Origin: an uncultured Treponema sp.
GTDB lineage: Bacteria; Spirochaetota; Spirochaetia; Treponematales; Treponemataceae
Assembly (NCBI GenBank): GCA_934667505.1
Contig: CAKULY010000029.1
Location: forward strand, 1 to 21,790
Direction of reading: 5' to 3'
DNA length: 21,790 bases
A program made the position numbers and the translations under genes. The notes under the pieces were generated by a model. That model was not told where the DNA came from. It did no database searches and saw nothing but the letters and a program-made list of their open reading frames with translations. Shown piece by piece: positions 14,953 to 21,790 of the stretch (positions are counted from its first letter, which is position 1; each line of letters starts with the position of its first letter).

Positions 14953-16578
14953 TTAGCAAACCTTTATTCTGTACATTGGCTCTTCGTTCGGAACAAGTTG
15001 CAAAATATGTTTTTCACAAGGAAGGACTTCACTCATTTCGTGCGTTACATGAAGCAACGTCGTTGTTCCGCTTTCGGCAATAATTTCAAGCAAATCTAGA
15101 ATTTTATTTCTAAAAGAATCGTCAAGTCCGTGGCAAGGCTCATCAAGAATCATTATTTGAGGACACTTTACAGCAGCCCGCAAAATTAAAATTGCCCTTT
15201 GCTCGCCGTAGCTAAGATTGCTGAACATTTCTGAACCGCGCCCAGAAAATCCTCCAAGAGCAAGCCATTTTTCCGCAGCGGCAATTTCAACGTCGGTAGG
15301 CGTTTCATATAATCCAATTGAGTCATGGAATCCGCTGATTATAACGTTTCGCAAGGAAGTTCCGCCAACCATCCGGTATTCCACATGAAGCCTGTAAGAA
15401 ACTATTCCAAGTTTATGCTTTATGTCCCAAATGGTTTCGCCAGAACCGCGCCTGGCTCCAAAAAGCTTTATATCGTTGCTAAAAACTTGCATGTTGTCGC
15501 CAGTTATTAGTTCCAAAAATGTTGTTTTACCAGAACCGTTTGGACCTTGTATAAGCCAATGCTCGTTGCGGCAAAGTTGCCAATTAAAATCCCTTAAAAC
15601 CTGATGACCTCCCCAGCCAACATTCACGTTTTTCATATCGATAAGCACATCACTTTCGTTTTGATTAATTTCAACGCCCATAACAACGTCAACTTCGTTG
15701 CTAAGTTTTTTTACACTTTCTGCAAAGGCTTTTCTTTCAGCCTCCCGATTCTTAAGATTTTTTTGATTTCGCTCAAAAATGACTTTTTCAAAATCGCAGC
15801 GAGTACCGCAAAAAGAAACTTTTTTTTCTGTAAACTCGATTACATTTGTAATAGCCTGCGGAATTTCACTGTAGCGTTCCATGCTTAAAATTATTCTAGG
15901 AAAAGCAGATTCAAGTTTTTCCTCAAGCAACTGTTTTTTTGCAATCGTATCAAAGAAATCTAAAAGAATAGTTCGGCTTTCTACATCAAGCCCCGCAAAT
16001 GGGTCGCTTAAAATTAAAAGCTTCTTTTTTGAAAGCAATGCCCTTGCCAAAAGAGTTCGCCGAATTTCGCCTGTGGACATATACTTTAGTCCGCGATCAA
16101 GGATTTTTTCTACGCCGCAAAGTTTTATTTCCGGCAAAGTTTCAATCCGTTTTACAATTTGTGGAAGAACAGTGCCTTTTTTTATTGAACCTACAAGAGC
16201 CTCCCCTATAAAAATTCTTCCTGTTCGACCTACATCAACACCGCCTTCCACATATTCACTTTCATCTAGTTCGCGTTCTTCCTGAATAAGAGCGGCTGCT
16301 CGCTCCAAAGAAACAACTTCCACGCTATTTGAAAACGCATTTGCATAAATAGAATTTTCTGCGTTGGCATCAGCGTTAAAAACACAAGGAGCAGGATTAA
16401 CAGATAATTGCCCTGCAAGAGCCTTTATAAAATCCGCCTTGCCGCCGCCATTTGGTCCAACAACAAGCCAAGCCTGCTTCGCTTCCATTTGCCAAGAAAT
16501 ATTTGAAAGCACAACACCTTTTTTATTTTCAATATTACAGTTTTTAATCTTTATGAAAAAATTTGTATTCTGATTCAT
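14953..16578 (-). CDS. ModF-like protein with two ABC ATPase domains, first one degenerate
   Basis: A 541-residue soluble ABC protein with two nucleotide-binding domains and no membrane part, the ModF layout. The segment SLERAAALIQEERELDESEY (90-109) followed by GRTGRIF resembles the acidic insert of ModF. Domain 2 is canonical: Walker A GPNGSGKTT (345-353), signature LSYGEQ (455-460), Walker B IMILDEP (DE at 479-480). Domain 1 is altered: Walker A is GPNGGGKAD (41-49) with Ala for the usual Ser/Thr, the signature is MSTGE, and the Walker B DE pair is SD (191-192). Only one site may hydrolyse ATP well. No permease or molybdate-binding gene is nearby, so the transport link is doubtful. ATG 16578 is preferred; an upstream GTG at 16596 lies inside the predicted -10. 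Confidence 0.87.
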   Translation of the reverse strand: MNQNTNFFIKIKNCNIENKKGVVLSNISWQMEAKQAWLVVGPNGGGKADFIKALAGQLSVNPAPCVFNADANAENSIYANAFSNSVEVVSLERAAALIQEERELDESEYVEGGVDVGRTGRIFIGEALVGSIKKGTVLPQIVKRIETLPEIKLCGVEKILDRGLKYMSTGEIRRTLLARALLSKKKLLILSDPFAGLDVESRTILLDFFDTIAKKQLLEEKLESAFPRIILSMERYSEIPQAITNVIEFTEKKVSFCGTRCDFEKVIFERNQKNLKNREAERKAFAESVKKLSNEVDVVMGVEINQNESDVLIDMKNVNVGWGGHQVLRDFNWQLCRNEHWLIQGPNGSGKTTFLELITGDNMQVFSNDIKLFGARRGSGETIWDIKHKLGIVSYRLHVEYRMVGGTSLRNVIISGFHDSIGLYETPTDVEIAAAEKWLALGGFSGRGSEMFSNLSYGEQRAILILRAAVKCPQIMILDEPCHGLDDSFRNKILDLLEIIAESGTTTLLHVTHEMSEVLPCEKHILQLVPNEEPMYRIKVC

Positions 16579-16584
16579 AACTTT

Positions 16585-16613
16585 AATATAGCACAAACAA
16601 AAAAAAGTTTCAG
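16585..16613 (-). promoter_or_regulatory. Promoter of the ModF-like gene and GH18 operon
   Basis: Minus-strand CTGAAA (16608-16613), 17-bp spacer, TATATT (16585-16590). ATG 16578 lies 6 nt downstream without a Shine-Dalgarno. It is divergent from the tRNA-Glu promoter. Confidence 0.5.
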
Positions 16614-16640
16614 ATTTTTTACAACACGGCTGCAGGTCTA

Positions 16641-16669
16641 TTGACTAAACTCCAATAAAAGTGTATAAA
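16641..16669 (+). promoter_or_regulatory. tRNA-Glu promoter
   Basis: TTGACT (16641-16646), 17-bp spacer, TATAAA (16664-16669). Transcription should begin about 5 nt before the mature 5' end. Confidence 0.7.
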
Positions 16670-16680
16670 ACTATAAATAT

Positions 16681-16752
16681 GTCTCCCTCGTCTAGTGGTT
16701 AGGACATCGGGTTTTCATCCCGACAACATGGGTTCAATTCCCGTGGGAGATG
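16681..16752 (+). tRNA. tRNA-Glu (anticodon UUC)
   Basis: A full cloverleaf of about 72 nt. The acceptor GTCTCCC pairs with GGGAGAT (the first pair is G:U), followed by discriminator G. The anticodon stem TCGGG/CCCGA encloses loop TTTTCAT with anticodon TTC at positions 34-36. The T arm ATGGG/CCCGT encloses TTCAATT. CCA is not encoded. The gene is a lone unit with its own promoter and terminator, and an accessory restriction block begins just beyond it. Confidence 0.96.
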
Positions 16753-16753
16753 T

Positions 16754-16784
16754 AAAAGGACTATCTTAGGGTAGTCCTTTTTTT
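16754..16784 (+). terminator. Rho-independent terminator of tRNA-Glu
   Basis: Perfect 10-bp stem AAAAGGACTA (16754-16763) with TAGTCCTTTT (16772-16781), 8-nt loop, and a T7 run at 16778-16784, starting 2 nt after the tRNA. Confidence 0.92.
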
Positions 16785-16809
16785 ATTTAGAACCAATAAA
16801 ATTTCATTT

Positions 16810-16992
16810 TTATAATAACCTAAATTCAATATTTTTGAGTTTTTCTTTCATTTCATCATCATTAGTTATTAAATAAATTGCTTCATTTAAATCACTTCCT
16901 GTTGCCCAATAATCTGGAAAGAAACCGTATCCTTCACCATGCCAGTATAAATAATCAGCAACCACCAGTGATTTCATCAAGAAGTTCATCAT
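16810..16992 (-). CDS. Small hypothetical ORF, possibly the frameshifted rest of the upstream peptide gene
   Basis: A 60-codon frame starting ATGATG at 16992, directly after an in-frame TAA. It has no Shine-Dalgarno. The first dozen residues (MMNFLMKSLVVA) are the same DNA as the double-glycine-like peptide at 16955-17023 read in another frame, and look unnatural. The rest (YLYWHGEGYGFFPDYWATGS, then DLNEAIYLITNDDEMKEKL) reads like real coding sequence, with balanced aromatic, glycine and acidic residues. I do not recognise it. The likeliest history is a single gene whose N-terminus is in the other frame, joined before an indel near 16958-16968. It sits between hsdR and the tRNA terminator. 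Confidence 0.4.
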   Translation of the reverse strand: MMNFLMKSLVVADYLYWHGEGYGFFPDYWATGSDLNEAIYLITNDDEMKEKLKNIEFRLL

Positions 16993-17023
16993 TTACTTGA
17001 AAAAGTTCAAATGATTCAATCAT
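16955..17023 (-). CDS. Possible double-glycine leader peptide (22 codons)
   Basis: A short frame beginning MIESFELF and ending LLDEITGGC before a TGA. The pattern of acidic and Leu residues followed by Ile-Thr-Gly-Gly is typical of leaders removed by C39-peptidase ABC exporters in bacteriocins and related peptides. Only one residue follows GG in this frame. The plausible core lies in the next frame (see 16810-16992), so the gene is either broken or a chance match. No Shine-Dalgarno precedes the ATG, and no exporter or modification gene is nearby. A TATAAT overlaps the hsdR stop codon about 43 nt upstream of the start but has no good -35. Confidence 0.35.
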   Translation of the reverse strand: MIESFELFQVNDELLDEITGGC

Positions 17024-17067
17024 AATTTATTCTTTTTAAACAAATCGCAATTCCAACTTTCTAGCAA

Positions 17068-20000
17068 TTATACAGCATTCTGATTAATGGTTCTTATTGC
17101 GGCAAAGATTTTATTTTGAGCTTCAACACCGAATAATGTAAAAAATTTAGGTCTGTCAAAAGGGGCTCTTCCTTTCATAAGTGCTTCTATATTGATTTCG
17201 CCTTGCTCAACAATTATATCTATTAATCTTTGGACAAATTCAATCTGCATATTATTCATATTTGTATCATTAATAAAATCAGCAAAAACTGCGTTTATGG
17301 CATTTCGATCCATCTTTGTTATTCGCCGAATAAAAAATCCTATGTCTTTACCTTCGCTTAATTCGTTGAACATATCTTCATTTCCAAGTTCTTCTTTAAA
17401 AATATGGTTAAGCCTAGCAAAATCTTCTGGAGCAAGCCGTTGATTTGTTCTGAGCTTGTTAATTGCCGGATCATTCATGTGTTCTGAAAGATATGAATCA
17501 ACTTTTTTCTTATATTCATCAAAATTGTCTGCAGGAGAAGGATTTGCGCTTCCAAAAGGAACATCAATATCTGCTAGACTGTCATCATAATTTACAAAAA
17601 TAGGTTCAGTTCTGATATTATCCACAGCGAATTGCGCCAGACTTCGAATTTCTTTTCTGATTTTTTCGAAGTCTAAAACAGTTAGACCATCGTAGTAATC
17701 GTTCATAGCAAGTCTATGCAACAAAGAAAGATGTTCATTTACCGCGTTAATGGTGGTTTTTCTTAAAAGCTGTTCTGCGACCGTTTTTATTTTTGCTCTG
17801 TAAAGATTAATTGACTGCCCCGCAGTGCTTGCTTCCATAATTCCATAGCAAAAATTGTCAAAACCTTTTGCGTATTGGTCAGCTTCATCATAAAAAACAA
17901 GCGGTGCTATATGAGTATTCAGATTAAGCAAATCTTCATCAGACAAACAGTCAAACGACTTAATATTCTGAAATTTTAAAACATGTTTCTGCACCAGATG
18001 TACCGGTGTGAGCGATGTATTCAATGCTTCTATCTGCGCATGAACTTCATTTACAAGTTGTGTCCTGTAGTCAAAAAATTTCTTGTCTGCCCAAGCCGAA
18101 TCCTGCAGCTGCTTAATAATTCCGCATTTATGGATAAAAATTCTTTCGCTAAGAGATTTTGCAGCCGCCCCTTCAATTCCATTTTTTTCCTCGCGGAAAT
18201 ATTCAAAGTTTCTAAGATAGTCAAAAATATAAAAATACTTTTTGCCTATATAAGAGCCACTTTCATCCGTACAAACTAAATTTGGCGCAAGACGAGTGCC
18301 GCGACCTATCATCTGCCAAAACTTAATTTTGCTTCTAATTTTTTTATAAAAAACAAGATTCAAAACTTCTGGAATATCCACGCCTGTATCAAGCATATCG
18401 ACACTAACCGCTATTTGAAGTTGAGAATCCGATTTCTTAAACTCTTTGATTGTCGCTTTTACTTTTGAATCATCGCAAACAATTCGCTGACACATCTTGC
18501 CCTTGTACTGAGGCCAATATTTATTAAACGTATCCACAATATGCTGGGCATGATTTTTGTTATACGCAAAGACAATAGTTTTGCCAAGCTTGTCGCCGCC
18601 TTCTGTTTTTATTCCTTTAGACATCAAATCTTCTAAAACCTGGCGAGTTGTATTTTCGTTGAACACATATTCATTAATCGCTTTAGGAGGAATTTCTTCA
18701 AAAGGTTCTCCGCTTTCTTCTTCCTTTTGGCGGATTTTTTCTAAATCTTCCTCAGTTAAATTATCCAGATTAATTCCTTCATCCATAAAAGTTGAAGTCT
18801 TTTCAACAGCATGATATGGAACAAGATAGTTTGCATTTACTGCGGTTTCGTACTCATAAACATCAGTTGGAACATTATTCTGAAGGTCAAAGAATTCAAA
18901 TGTCGATTTTTCTACATCGCGGCGAGGCGTTGCTGTAAGCCCTACTAAATAAGCATCAAAGTATTCAAAGATTGCTCTATACTTTTTAAATATAGAACGA
19001 TGCGCTTCATCTATGATTATCAAATCAAAATGAGCAGGCGAAAAAGTTCTGTTTCCATCTTTATTTTTTTCTGTATCAATGGCATTGAGAATTGTAGGAT
19101 ATGTACTAAAGACAACTCTAGCCCCTTTGTTCTGTTCTTTGTCTTTTGAATCCAAAAGATTGCAAATAGTTGTTTCTGGGCAGTTATCTCTAAAAGCTTC
19201 ATACGCTTGCTCAACTAATTGAATACGGTCTGCAAGAAAAAGGACATTTGTTATTGCGTGCCCACGACTTAATACATCTACAATAGAAATAGCAGTGCGA
19301 GTTTTTCCAGTTCCTGTTGCCATAACAAGAAGGAATTTTCGAATCTTCTTTTCTAGTTCTGAACAAACAGAACGTATTGCTTTCATCTGATAAGGGCGTC
19401 CAGAAATATCTGCATTAATCTTTATAGCAGATAAATTTTGTCTAAGCGCACGGCGGTCCATAAGTTTCTGCAAATCATCCATGCTAAAAATCATGCTTAC
19501 AGTTCTAGGCGCATACTGCAAATCATCCCAGAAGAAGGTTTCAAATCCATTGGTATAAAAGATAAACGGACGGCGACCAAACTTTCGTTCAAGGCAATCT
19601 GCGTACAAGACCGCCTGCTGCTTACCAATGTTTGGATCTTTGGTTGTTTTCTTTGCTTCTATTACAGCAAGTGGAGAACCATCTTTTCCAAACAAGGCAT
19701 AATCAATGAACCCTTTTTTGCCCGGAATATTTTCCATGTCGTTTACAGGGAATTCTTCAACGACTTGAACTCCATCTATGCGCCAGCCGATAGTTTTAAG
19801 ATCTTCATCAATAAACATCTTGCGAGTTTGGAATTCGCTAAGGTCTTCAAGCTTAAGTTCTGATTTATTTGCCGGATTTTCTTTACGATTTTGAATTGCC
19901 GCCTGAGCTTGTTCAAGCTGCTTCATTAATTCTGCAATTGTGTTATCTTTTTTATCTAATTCGTCTTTATACTTTTGAATTTCTTCTCTGCTAGTCTTTG

Positions 20001-20454
20001 TAGCTTTTGAAACCGAAATTACAACCTTGTTCGCAGGAATTGCATTTACATCAAAGTGCCTTTGCTCGTAATCTTTTCCATACGTGTAGTCAATCCAGTT
20101 TAAAACATTAAAGAGCGCCTTTAAGGAAAAAAGAACATACTTTTTATCTACGGCATAAGTATCGTGAACACCGCTGTTCCCAACTTTTATGACTGTCTGC
20201 ATAGCTGTTTGAATATCGTAAGGAACTGCATTTACAAAAGTTGGTTCATGCACAAGAACTTGAATGGAATCATCATAAGGGCGATGTAAATCCCTGTCTA
20301 CGGAATACATCCATTTTACAGCTTGTTCCAAAGATTTACGGGCAGCAAAAGCTGCAAACACAGTATTCTTGTTATACTGAAGTTCTGCCTGAATAGCCAT
20401 CTGGCTAAAGGCTGAATAGTTTTTATCGTAAGCCAAGAAATCAAAGTTTGACAT
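17068..20454 (-). CDS. hsdR: Type I restriction endonuclease motor subunit
   Basis: A 1128-residue HsdR of the EcoEI-like class; it translocates DNA and cuts when the HsdMS complex meets an unmethylated site. An N-terminal DUF4145-like region (30-130) is followed by a coiled coil (155-192). The PD-(D/E)xK nuclease reads GFIDYALFG (D251) and AVIEAKKT (E266, K268). SF2 motor motifs are ATGTGKT (379-385), DEAH (482-485), GLTATP (505-510) and QMIGRGTR (714-721), followed by the helical C-terminus used to dock HsdM. All catalytic residues are intact. It starts at ATG 20454 with AAAGGA upstream. The tyrosine recombinase gene lies upstream, and hsdM/hsdS are not adjacent in the window, so they are expected beyond 21790. 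The broken hsdS at 2398-3575 is too far and damaged to be its clear partner. Confidence 0.95.
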   Translation of the reverse strand: MSNFDFLAYDKNYSAFSQMAIQAELQYNKNTVFAAFAARKSLEQAVKWMYSVDRDLHRPYDDSIQVLVHEPTFVNAVPYDIQTAMQTVIKVGNSGVHDTYAVDKKYVLFSLKALFNVLNWIDYTYGKDYEQRHFDVNAIPANKVVISVSKATKTSREEIQKYKDELDKKDNTIAELMKQLEQAQAAIQNRKENPANKSELKLEDLSEFQTRKMFIDEDLKTIGWRIDGVQVVEEFPVNDMENIPGKKGFIDYALFGKDGSPLAVIEAKKTTKDPNIGKQQAVLYADCLERKFGRRPFIFYTNGFETFFWDDLQYAPRTVSMIFSMDDLQKLMDRRALRQNLSAIKINADISGRPYQMKAIRSVCSELEKKIRKFLLVMATGTGKTRTAISIVDVLSRGHAITNVLFLADRIQLVEQAYEAFRDNCPETTICNLLDSKDKEQNKGARVVFSTYPTILNAIDTEKNKDGNRTFSPAHFDLIIIDEAHRSIFKKYRAIFEYFDAYLVGLTATPRRDVEKSTFEFFDLQNNVPTDVYEYETAVNANYLVPYHAVEKTSTFMDEGINLDNLTEEDLEKIRQKEEESGEPFEEIPPKAINEYVFNENTTRQVLEDLMSKGIKTEGGDKLGKTIVFAYNKNHAQHIVDTFNKYWPQYKGKMCQRIVCDDSKVKATIKEFKKSDSQLQIAVSVDMLDTGVDIPEVLNLVFYKKIRSKIKFWQMIGRGTRLAPNLVCTDESGSYIGKKYFYIFDYLRNFEYFREEKNGIEGAAAKSLSERIFIHKCGIIKQLQDSAWADKKFFDYRTQLVNEVHAQIEALNTSLTPVHLVQKHVLKFQNIKSFDCLSDEDLLNLNTHIAPLVFYDEADQYAKGFDNFCYGIMEASTAGQSINLYRAKIKTVAEQLLRKTTINAVNEHLSLLHRLAMNDYYDGLTVLDFEKIRKEIRSLAQFAVDNIRTEPIFVNYDDSLADIDVPFGSANPSPADNFDEYKKKVDSYLSEHMNDPAINKLRTNQRLAPEDFARLNHIFKEELGNEDMFNELSEGKDIGFFIRRITKMDRNAINAVFADFINDTNMNNMQIEFVQRLIDIIVEQGEINIEALMKGRAPFDRPKFFTLFGVEAQNKIFAAIRTINQNAV

Positions 20455-20486
20455 AAACTGCTTTCCTTTTAAAATAACATCCCTTT

Positions 20487-20492
20487 ATTATA
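20487..20492 (-). promoter_or_regulatory. Candidate -10 box for hsdR
   Basis: TATAAT on the minus strand, 32 nt before the hsdR start and upstream of its AAAGGA site. The hexamer 17 bp upstream (TAGCAA) is a poor -35. It suggests hsdR can be transcribed separately from the recombinase gene. Confidence 0.4.
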
Positions 20493-20561
20493 CAACCTTT
20501 TTAGGGTATTTGCTATTTCAGATTTTGATTTTGCGATTAGTCGAAATGCTTAAATTTTGTA

Positions 20562-21554
20562 TTAACTCAGATACTTTTTGTGTGAATTTTTCACATTTTT
20601 CTGGTCTACGATAGCGTATTCCATCGTAGTATCTATTTTTTGATGCCCCAATAGCTTCTGAACCTGCTCAATCGGCATACCTTTATCTATAGCACGAGTT
20701 GCAAGAGTGCGCCTGAACTTATGCGGATGTACTTTATTAATTTCCAAACTGCGTCCTAGTTTGCGAAGCATTATTTCAACTCCTGCAATTTCAAGCCTGT
20801 TATGAGGTTCAAGCAAACCTACAAATAAAGCCTCATTTTCATCTTTTCTGGAATTCAAATAATTCTGCAAATGCAGTTTTGTTCTGGCATCAAAATATAC
20901 GATTCTTTCTTTGGAACCTTTACCAAGAACAACACATTCACGGTTTACAAAATCGACATCAACTCTGTTAAGTTTTACCAGTTCTCCAACACGCATGCCC
21001 GTAGATGCAAGAATATCGATTATTGCTAAATCACGAATGCACTTACAGTTATCACGAAGGCGTTCTAATGCTTCATCGGAGTATGTTTCTTTAACTTGTT
21101 TTATTGTTTTTATTTTGTGGATTCTACGGACAGGACTTTTCAGAATGTAATCTTCATCTTCAAGCCAGGTAAAAAAACTTGAAAGAATGCGACGGATGTT
21201 ATCAATCGTCTGCTTGGAAGCGTTGTTTTTTTTCTGATACTCGCTTAAATATACACGCAAATCTTCAGTTTCAACCTGATTAAATGGTTTCTGCAGGCTT
21301 TTAATCAGATTATCAAGCGTTAAACCATAATAACTGATTGAACGAAGTGAACAGCCTTCAATCTGCTTAGCCGAAAGAAACTCTTTTTTCAAGGCTGCGT
21401 TATCTTTACCGTGATTTAGTGTTTGAGAATCCAAAGCAACGATATCCACATTAAAAAAGCAATGCCCAAGGACTTCACACAGTTTCTGTCTTTGAGCATT
21501 GTTCAGTACACCAGACATTTCCAGCTGGATTTGATTAATCAATATCTTTTTCAT
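20562..21554 (-). CDS. XerC/D-like tyrosine site-specific recombinase, hsdS-associated type
   Basis: A 330-residue recombinase with an N-terminal region (1-55), a SAM-like core-binding domain (55-150) and a catalytic domain (155-330). The full catalytic set is visible: R188 (STGMRVGEL), K212 (GKGSKERIVY), H278 and R281 (HPHKFRRT), H304 (LLGHQKIDTT) and the nucleophile Y313 (MEYAIV). It closely resembles recombinases of gut Firmicutes encoded next to type I restriction loci, where such enzymes invert or swap hsdS target-recognition segments and change methylation. Its place immediately upstream of hsdR fits that role. Integration into the nearby tRNA gene is an alternative, but no att repeat was found. 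AAGGAG precedes ATG 21554. The start codon and this site are wrapped in an inverted repeat. Horizontal acquisition is inferred. Confidence 0.92.
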   Translation of the reverse strand: MKKILINQIQLEMSGVLNNAQRQKLCEVLGHCFFNVDIVALDSQTLNHGKDNAALKKEFLSAKQIEGCSLRSISYYGLTLDNLIKSLQKPFNQVETEDLRVYLSEYQKKNNASKQTIDNIRRILSSFFTWLEDEDYILKSPVRRIHKIKTIKQVKETYSDEALERLRDNCKCIRDLAIIDILASTGMRVGELVKLNRVDVDFVNRECVVLGKGSKERIVYFDARTKLHLQNYLNSRKDENEALFVGLLEPHNRLEIAGVEIMLRKLGRSLEINKVHPHKFRRTLATRAIDKGMPIEQVQKLLGHQKIDTTMEYAIVDQKNVKNSHKKYLS

Positions 21555-21583
21555 TATAAGCTCCTTAATTTGAACTTATAATG
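21552..21583 (-). promoter_or_regulatory. Hairpin covering the recombinase start codon
   Basis: Perfect 9-bp inverted repeat: CATTATAAG (21552-21560) and CTTATAATG (21575-21583), with a 14-nt loop. In the mRNA the AUG lies in the stem and AAGGAG in the loop next to it, so folding could limit translation. The arms could also be a protein or recombinase binding site. Confidence 0.55.
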
Positions 21584-21588
21584 AATGT

Positions 21589-21790
21589 TTATTTTAACGG
21601 AGAAATTTTTTCAAAATGTTCGCCGCTGACTGCAAGATTCCAAGCGGCATAGGCTTCTTCTTCATGTAGTGCAAGCCAGCCTATTATCATCTTTAATTGT
21701 CTTGCAGGTAATTAGCTAATAATTCTCCATCGATGCCAAATATAATGTTTCTGGTGCAATATCAATTTCACCATCTAACCAAGATACAAA
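21589..21790 (-). pseudogene. Frameshifted DUF4160-family gene, C-terminal part
   Basis: The last 40 codons (LPARQLKMIIGWLALHEEEA, then WNLAVSGEHFEKISPLK) match the C-terminal pattern of DUF4160 proteins: a Leu-Pro-x-x-Gln-Leu start, a Trp-x-x-x-His helix and a Pro-Leu end. In that frame a stop falls just upstream (21712-21714). The preceding family block (IFGIDGELLA) continues in a neighbouring frame, so at least one base was lost or gained near 21710-21715. A third open frame (FVSWLDGEIDIAPETLY, ending at 21716) overlaps it and runs off the window; I cannot say whether it is the end of a real upstream gene. DUF4160 proteins are small, often beside DUF2442, and of unknown function. It precedes the recombinase by 34 bp. 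Confidence 0.6.

Noticed and set aside
21604..21620. Short similarity to the hsdS tail repeat (AAAAT-TTCGCCGC)
   Set aside because: Only about 14 bp, with one mismatch, inside a DUF4160 coding pattern, and the flanks do not match. Not a third repeat copy.
16681..21790. tRNA-Glu as an integration site with an att repeat for the 20562-21554 recombinase
   Set aside because: No copy of the tRNA 3' end was found elsewhere in the window, and the recombinase type fits hsdS shuffling better. It could be revived if a repeat lies right of 21790.
1..21790. CRISPR arrays, insertion-sequence transposases, rRNA or riboswitches
   Set aside because: No regularly spaced repeats, transposase motifs, rRNA segments or recognisable riboswitch folds were seen on either strand.

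Overview
The window looks like a chromosomal segment of an AT-rich spirochaete, most likely a Treponema-type host-associated species. This rests on gene style: an XPB helicase with its helicase-associated partner, a lipoprotein with a KY/transglutaminase fold, a lone PTS IIC protein, and A+T-rich genes outside the more G+C-rich aspS. It is inference, not a database match.

Layout. The left edge carries most of aspS (minus strand). Between aspS and an XRE regulator (about 1.5-3.8 kb) lies an accessory pocket on the minus strand. It holds a broken two-TRD type I specificity gene (hsdS), a Phd-like/PIN toxin-antitoxin pair, and a second short remnant of the hsdS 3' end. The toxin-antitoxin pair sits exactly between the two copies of the hsdS tail. 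A 30-bp imperfect direct repeat, one copy of which is the aspS promoter, brackets the whole pocket.

The middle (4.2-16.6 kb) looks like stable core sequence. In order it holds a transglutaminase-like lipoprotein, a coiled-coil membrane protein, and an XPB helicase overlapping a Helicase_C_3 partner. Then come an orphan PTS IIC permease (minus), an unrecognised 177-aa protein followed by proA, and finally a GH18 family protein downstream of a ModF-like double ABC ATPase (minus). proA and the GH18 gene converge with overlapping 3' ends.

A tRNA-Glu(UUC) gene with its own promoter and terminator (16.64-16.78 kb) separates the core from a second accessory block. That block has a small double-glycine-like peptide or frameshifted remnant, a full hsdR, an XerC/D-like tyrosine recombinase of the type found at shuffling hsdS loci, and a broken DUF4160 gene at the right edge. 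No hsdM is visible; if present it should lie beyond 21790.

The most notable pattern is promoter placement. Five genes (XRE regulator, lipoprotein, XPB, the 177-aa gene, the ModF-like ABC) have a -10-like box only 6-8 nt before the start codon and no Shine-Dalgarno sequence, which predicts leaderless mRNAs. Genes inside operons or in the accessory blocks mostly have normal GGAG-type sites. No single undescribed system is proven here. The best candidates for follow-up are the leaderless promoters, the repeat-flanked hsdS/toxin-antitoxin pocket, the asymmetric ABC ATPase and the possible double-glycine peptide.
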